A model generated the notes under the pieces. That model made no database searches. It was not told where the DNA came from and saw only the letters and a program-made list of their open reading frames with translations. Below, in pieces: positions 58,863 to 64,000 of a stretch of 64,000 nucleotides of DNA (positions are counted from its first letter, which is position 1; every line of letters begins with the position of its first letter). The stretch is taken from NCBI GenBank assembly GCA_028280455.1, contig JANQLT010000152.1, forward strand, positions 25,371 to 89,370. Direction: 5' to 3'. Position numbers and translations under genes: made by a program. This DNA comes from Kiloniellales bacterium. Its GTDB lineage: Bacteria > Pseudomonadota > Alphaproteobacteria > Kiloniellales > JAKSDN01.

Positions 58863-60251
58863 CTAGCGTCGCTCGGCGGTGTTGACGCCCAGCGAGCGCA
58901 GCTTGCGGTGCAGGGCCGAGCGCTCCATGCCGACGAAGGAGGCGGTGCGGGAGATGTTGCCGCCGAAGCGCGAGACCTGGGCGGCGAGATACTGCCGCTC
59001 GAAGACCTCGCGGGCTTCGCGCAGGGGCATGGACATGACCTCCGAGGCGGCGTCGCCGGGCGCCAGGCCGCGGCCGGGACCGGCGATGTCCGGCGGCAGC
59101 ATGTCGGCGCCGACCGTCGCCTCCGGCCCGCCCGGCGCCATGATCAGGATCCAGTCGACGACGTTGCGGAGCTGGCGCACGTTGCCGGGCCAGTCGTAGC
59201 CCTGCAGCGCCGCCAGGGCGTCGTCGGTCAGCTTGCGCATCGGCACCCCCGCGGCCATGGCGGCCCTGGCCATGAAGGCCTCGATCAGGTCCGGCACGTC
59301 CTCGGCCCGCTCGCGCAGGGCCGGCACGCGGATCGGCACCACGTTCAGCCGGTAGTAGAGGTCCTCGCGGAAGTTGCCCTCGGCCATCAGGCTGTCGAGA
59401 TCGCGGTTGGTCGCGGCGATGACCCGGACGTCGACCTCCACCGGCCGGCGGCCGCCGACCCGCTGGAAGGTCTGCTCCTGCAGCACGCGGACGATCTTGC
59501 CCTGGGTCTCCGGCGGCATGTCGGCCACCTCGTCGAGCAGCAGGGTGCCGCCGTGGGCGCGCTCCAGCGTGCCGATCCGTCCCGGCGCGCACTGGCCGTC
59601 GCCGTCCTCCAGGCCGAAGAGCTCGGACTCGAGGCGGTCCGGATGCATGGTCGCGCAGTTGAGCACCACGAAGGGGCCGGCACTGCGCTGCGACTGGTCG
59701 TGGATCATGCGGGCCACGACCTCCTTGCCGGCGCCGGCCGGGCCGGTGATCAGCACCCGGCTGCCGGTCGGGGCGACGCGCTGGATCGCCTGGCGGAGCT
59801 GGTTGACCACCTGGGTCTTGCCGATCAGCTCGCCGTCGCCGCCGGCGCGCCGGCGCAGCTCCTCGTTCTCGCTGCGCAGGCGCGCGGCCTCCAGGGCGCG
59901 CTGCACGACGAGGAGCAGGCGGTCGGCCTTGAAGGGCTTCTCGATGAAGTCGTAGGCGCCGAGCTTGATGGCGTTGACCGCCATCTCGATGTTGCCGTGG
60001 CCGCTGATCATCACCACCGGGATGTGCGGATGGACCAGGCGGATGGTCTCCATGAGCTGCAGGCCGTCGAGCCGGCTCTGCTCCATCCAGACGTCGAGCA
60101 CGGCGAGCGTCGGGCTGCGCGCGGCGATGGCTTCCAGCGCGCTGTCGCTGTCGGCGGCCTGGCGCGTGGCATAGCCCTCGTCCTCGAGGATGCCGGTGAT
60201 CACCATGCGGATGTCGTCTTCGTCGTCGACGATCAGGATGTCATTGGCCAT
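58863..60251 (-). CDS. ntrX: Nitrogen regulation response regulator NtrX
   Basis: 462 residues. Receiver (ILIVDDEDDIRMVITGILED, phospho-Asp in LAVLDVWMEQS), AAA+ domain with Walker A TGPAGAGKEVVARM and Walker B GGTLLLDEVADMP, and a Fis-type HTH (FGGNISRTASFVGMERSALH). The sigma-54 contact loop GAFTGA is absent: the region reads LFGLEDGDGQCAPGRIGTLE. Loss of GAFTGA is known in alphaproteobacterial NtrX, so it may act without sigma-54. Its start overlaps ntrY by 11 bp. Confidence 0.95.
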   Translation of the reverse strand: MANDILIVDDEDDIRMVITGILEDEGYATRQAADSDSALEAIAARSPTLAVLDVWMEQSRLDGLQLMETIRLVHPHIPVVMISGHGNIEMAVNAIKLGAYDFIEKPFKADRLLLVVQRALEAARLRSENEELRRRAGGDGELIGKTQVVNQLRQAIQRVAPTGSRVLITGPAGAGKEVVARMIHDQSQRSAGPFVVLNCATMHPDRLESELFGLEDGDGQCAPGRIGTLERAHGGTLLLDEVADMPPETQGKIVRVLQEQTFQRVGGRRPVEVDVRVIAATNRDLDSLMAEGNFREDLYYRLNVVPIRVPALRERAEDVPDLIEAFMARAAMAAGVPMRKLTDDALAALQGYDWPGNVRQLRNVVDWILIMAPGGPEATVGADMLPPDIAGPGRGLAPGDAASEVMSMPLREAREVFERQYLAAQVSRFGGNISRTASFVGMERSALHRKLRSLGVNTAERR

Positions 60252-62658
60252 GGGCTGCCGCCTCGTCCGGCACCAGGGTTTTCGATGGCTCCGCGGGCTC
60301 GGCGGCGGAAGCGACCGCCGCGCCGCTGTCTTGCTTCGTGCCGAAGACCAGGGTGACCCGCGCGCCGCCGCCCTCGCGATCCTCCAGCTTCAGCGCGCCG
60401 TCGTGATCTTCCATGATCTTGCGGACGATGGCCAGGCCGAGCCCGGTGCCGCGCTCGCGGGTCGTGACGTAGGGCTCGGTCAGCCGGTGGCGCTCGCGCT
60501 TCGGCAGGCCGCGGCCGTTGTCCTCGACGACGATGCTGACCTGCCCCGCACCGCCGTGCAGCCGCAAGCGCACCTCGCCCTGCGGCAGGCTCTCGCCCTT
60601 GGCCGCCTTGCGGCCCTCGATGGCGTCGATGGCGTTCTGCAGCAGGTTGGTCAGGGCGCGGTTGATCTGCTGGCGGTCGCAGGTCACCACAACGGCATGC
60701 TCCGGCAGGCCGCTGTCGAAGAGGATGCGCGGGTGCGCCGACTGCTGCAGCACCAGCGCCTCGGTGACCAGGCGGCGCAGGTCCTCGTCGGCCATGACCG
60801 GTGCGGGCATGCGCGCGAAGGAGGAGAACTCGTCGACCATGCGGCCGATGTCGGCGACCTGGCGGACGATGGTGTCGGTGCAGATCTCGAAGGTCGCGGG
60901 GTCGCTCTTGATCTCGCCGAGGTACTTGCGGCGCAGGCGCTCGGCGGAGAGCTGGATCGGCGTCAGGGGGTTCTTGATCTCGTGGGCGATGCGCCGGGCG
61001 ACGTCGGCCCAGGCGGCCTTGCGCTGGGCGGAGAGCAGCTCGGAGATGTCGTCGAAGGTGGCGACGAAGCCGACGATGCCCTCGTCGTCCTGCTCGGCGA
61101 CGACCCGCGCCAGCAGGGTGCGCATGCCGCCGCTCGGCGGCTCCAGGCTGAGCTGGCGCTCGATCACCCGGCCGGGTCGCTGCCGGGCCTGGATGATCAG
61201 CTCGTCGGTCTCCGGCAGCAGGCTCTCCAGCTTGCGGCCCTCCAGGGCGCGCAGCTCGGCGCTGAGCAGCTCGCCGGCCGAGCGGTTCGGCAGCTCGATG
61301 CGGCCCTCGCGGTCGAGGCCGACGATGCCGGCCGAGACGCCGGAGAGCACCGCCTCGATGAAGCGGCGCCGGTCATCGAGCTGGCGGTTGGCCTCGAGCA
61401 GCGCGCGCTGCTGGCGCTCGAGCTCCGCGGTCATGCGGTTGAAGGCGCGCGACAGCGGGCCGATCTCGTCCTGGGCACGGCTCTCGTCGACCCGCACCGC
61501 GAGGTCGCCGCGGCCGACCCGCTCGGCGGCCTGCACCAGGTCGCCGATCGGCCGGGCCAGGTAGTTGGCCACCGCCAGGCCGATCCAGACCGCAGTCAGC
61601 AGCAGCAACAGCGCGACCAGCATGAAGATCAGCGCGAAGGTGATCTGCAGGCCCGAGCGCTCGCCCTCCAGGGCCTCGTAGAGCTGGACCGCGTCGCGGG
61701 TGCGGTCGATGTGGGCCAAGACGCGCGGGTCGACCAGGCGGCCGACGAAGAGGTAGCTGTCGGTGAAGGCGTCGAGCCGCAGGAGCGCGCGCACCCGGTC
61801 CTCGGTGTTGGCGGTCAGCAGCACCACCTCGCCGCTCTTGGCGCGCTGCATGGCCCAGTCCGGGATCTGCGGGTCGAACTCCAGAAGCAGGCTGTAGCCG
61901 GCACGGGCCAGGATGCGCCCGGAGCCGTCGATGACGATCGCCTCGGTCAGCGAGCGGATCGCCGACTGTGCCTCGACGAGCTGGTTGAAGCGCGTCGGGT
62001 TGTAGAGCAGCAGCGAGCCCTGGCGGTTGAGGTCCTGGGCCATGGCCAGGCCGTCGGCGGTGATCGTGTTGCGGTGCTCTTCCAGGTAGGACTGGGCGAC
62101 GGCAAGCGATTCCTTGACGGCCGTGCTGACCCGCTCGCTGAACCAGCCCTGTAGGCTGAAGTCGAAGAAGATCACCGCGAAGGTGGCGATGATGATGGTC
62201 GGCGTCGCCGCCACCAGGCTGAACAGGGCGACCAGCCGGGTGTGCAGGCGCGCACCGGCCGCGCCGCGCTTGTTGGCGGTGCGCAGGATCACCAGGCGCC
62301 GGGCGATCAGCGCGCCGAGGCCGAGCAGCAGCACCAGGTCGAGGTTCAGCAGCAGCAGGATCAGGGTCGGATCGCTCTGCTGCGAGAAGCGCCCGGTCAG
62401 GGCGGCGAAGGTCGCCACGCCGGCGCTGACCGCCGCGATCAGCAGCGCCAGAGCGAGCTTGCGCTCCAGGTTGACGCGGCGCGCCCAGGCCGTGAAGCGG
62501 CCGATCCGGTCGCCGCCCGTGCCGGCGGCCGGCTGGCTGTTCGGATCGCTGCCCGGACCGCCGCCCGGACCGCCGCTCGGACCGCCGCTACGACCGGGGG
62601 CGGCGTCGGCCGCGCTCTTGGCACCCGCAGCCGGCTCCGCTTCGCTTAGGCTCGACAC
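60241..62658 (-). CDS. ntrY: Nitrogen regulation sensor histidine kinase NtrY
   Basis: 805 residues from GTG 62658. A Gly/Pro/Ser-rich cytoplasmic start, then several membrane helices (LALALLIAAVSAGVATFAAL; LILLLLNLDLVLLLGLGAL; FSLVAATPTIIIATFAVIFF), a periplasmic sensor of about 240 residues, a helix and HAMP, a PAS domain (VLSGVSAGIVGLDREGRIEL), HisKA with the phospho-His in ARRIAHEIKNPLTPIQLSA, and HATPase_c (ALTNLLQNAIDAIEG; VEDNGRGLP; TRERGTGLGLAIV). Partner of NtrX. Confidence 0.95.
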   Translation of the reverse strand: MSSLSEAEPAAGAKSAADAAPGRSGGPSGGPGGGPGSDPNSQPAAGTGGDRIGRFTAWARRVNLERKLALALLIAAVSAGVATFAALTGRFSQQSDPTLILLLLNLDLVLLLGLGALIARRLVILRTANKRGAAGARLHTRLVALFSLVAATPTIIIATFAVIFFDFSLQGWFSERVSTAVKESLAVAQSYLEEHRNTITADGLAMAQDLNRQGSLLLYNPTRFNQLVEAQSAIRSLTEAIVIDGSGRILARAGYSLLLEFDPQIPDWAMQRAKSGEVVLLTANTEDRVRALLRLDAFTDSYLFVGRLVDPRVLAHIDRTRDAVQLYEALEGERSGLQITFALIFMLVALLLLLTAVWIGLAVANYLARPIGDLVQAAERVGRGDLAVRVDESRAQDEIGPLSRAFNRMTAELERQQRALLEANRQLDDRRRFIEAVLSGVSAGIVGLDREGRIELPNRSAGELLSAELRALEGRKLESLLPETDELIIQARQRPGRVIERQLSLEPPSGGMRTLLARVVAEQDDEGIVGFVATFDDISELLSAQRKAAWADVARRIAHEIKNPLTPIQLSAERLRRKYLGEIKSDPATFEICTDTIVRQVADIGRMVDEFSSFARMPAPVMADEDLRRLVTEALVLQQSAHPRILFDSGLPEHAVVVTCDRQQINRALTNLLQNAIDAIEGRKAAKGESLPQGEVRLRLHGGAGQVSIVVEDNGRGLPKRERHRLTEPYVTTRERGTGLGLAIVRKIMEDHDGALKLEDREGGGARVTLVFGTKQDSGAAVASAAEPAEPSKTLVPDEAAAHGQ

Positions 62659-62690
62659 CCGTGAACGCCCTGTTGCCTAGATGCCACAGG

Positions 62691-64000
<1,310 letters not shown>

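Overview
The window is high-GC DNA (my estimate from reading is near 68-70 %). It reads as the chromosome of a free-living alphaproteobacterium, probably of the Rhodospirillales/Kiloniellales type. The main reasons are the ntrC-ntrY-ntrX-trkA ... hfq-hflX block at 53.3-64.0 kb, the rlpA-dacA-tmk-holB-metG-tatD-MBL block at 21.6-28.7 kb, abundant ATGA-coupled operons, and two PEP-CTERM proteins. I saw no tRNA, rRNA, insertion sequence, prophage gene or CRISPR array. The taxon is an inference from gene order and protein style.

Layout. 0-5.3 kb: a truncated TAXI-type TRAP binding protein, a 1143-residue ExeA-like ATPase with a very long coiled coil, and a DUF2165 membrane protein. 5.3-18.7 kb, all minus strand: a TPP-dependent decarboxylase, a peptide/opine-type ABC importer (binding protein, two permeases, two ATPases) and then a tightly overlapping catabolic operon (TfdA/TauD-like dioxygenase, CodA-like amidohydrolase, FAD-linked oxidase, RidA, creatininase-like). 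Together these look like uptake and breakdown of one nitrogen-rich, amide- or guanidine-like compound that I cannot name. 18.8-28.7 kb, plus strand: envelope genes (OmpA lipoprotein, MltB-like transglycosylase, RlpA, DacA) running into tmk, holB, metG, tatD and a PhnP-like hydrolase.

29-41 kb is the most plastic part. It holds an inner-membrane BON-OmpA protein, a DUF2726 protein, a decayed mazG 5' fragment, a PEP-CTERM gene whose leader contains an intrinsic terminator, intact mazG, GST, a 2OG-Fe oxygenase, a glycerophosphodiesterase, a 3-hydroxyisobutyrate dehydrogenase-like enzyme, and an MFS/GlxA-type regulator pair. Four copies of a striking inverted-repeat element occur here. Each has two opposed arrays of four CACGGAT words spaced 10, 11 and 10 bp apart.

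41-53 kb: a methyltransferase, acetate kinase, a divergent MFS/LysR pair with a LysR-like operator, a second PEP-CTERM gene, and an operon for a dimethylglycine/sarcosine dehydrogenase-like protein, alanine dehydrogenase and an omega-aminotransferase ended by a clear terminator. 53-64 kb, minus strand: ntrC (cut by the window edge), ntrY, ntrX, trkA, D-amino acid aminotransferase, a HAD phosphatase, hfq, hflX and an inositol-phosphatase-family gene. In many alphaproteobacteria mazG follows hflX; here it lies elsewhere, beside a decayed duplicate.

The features most worth following up are the phased CACGGAT elements, the importer/deaminase/creatininase cluster, the PEP-CTERM cassette between mazG copies, and hflX, whose conserved N-terminus reaches upstream of the first usable start codon.
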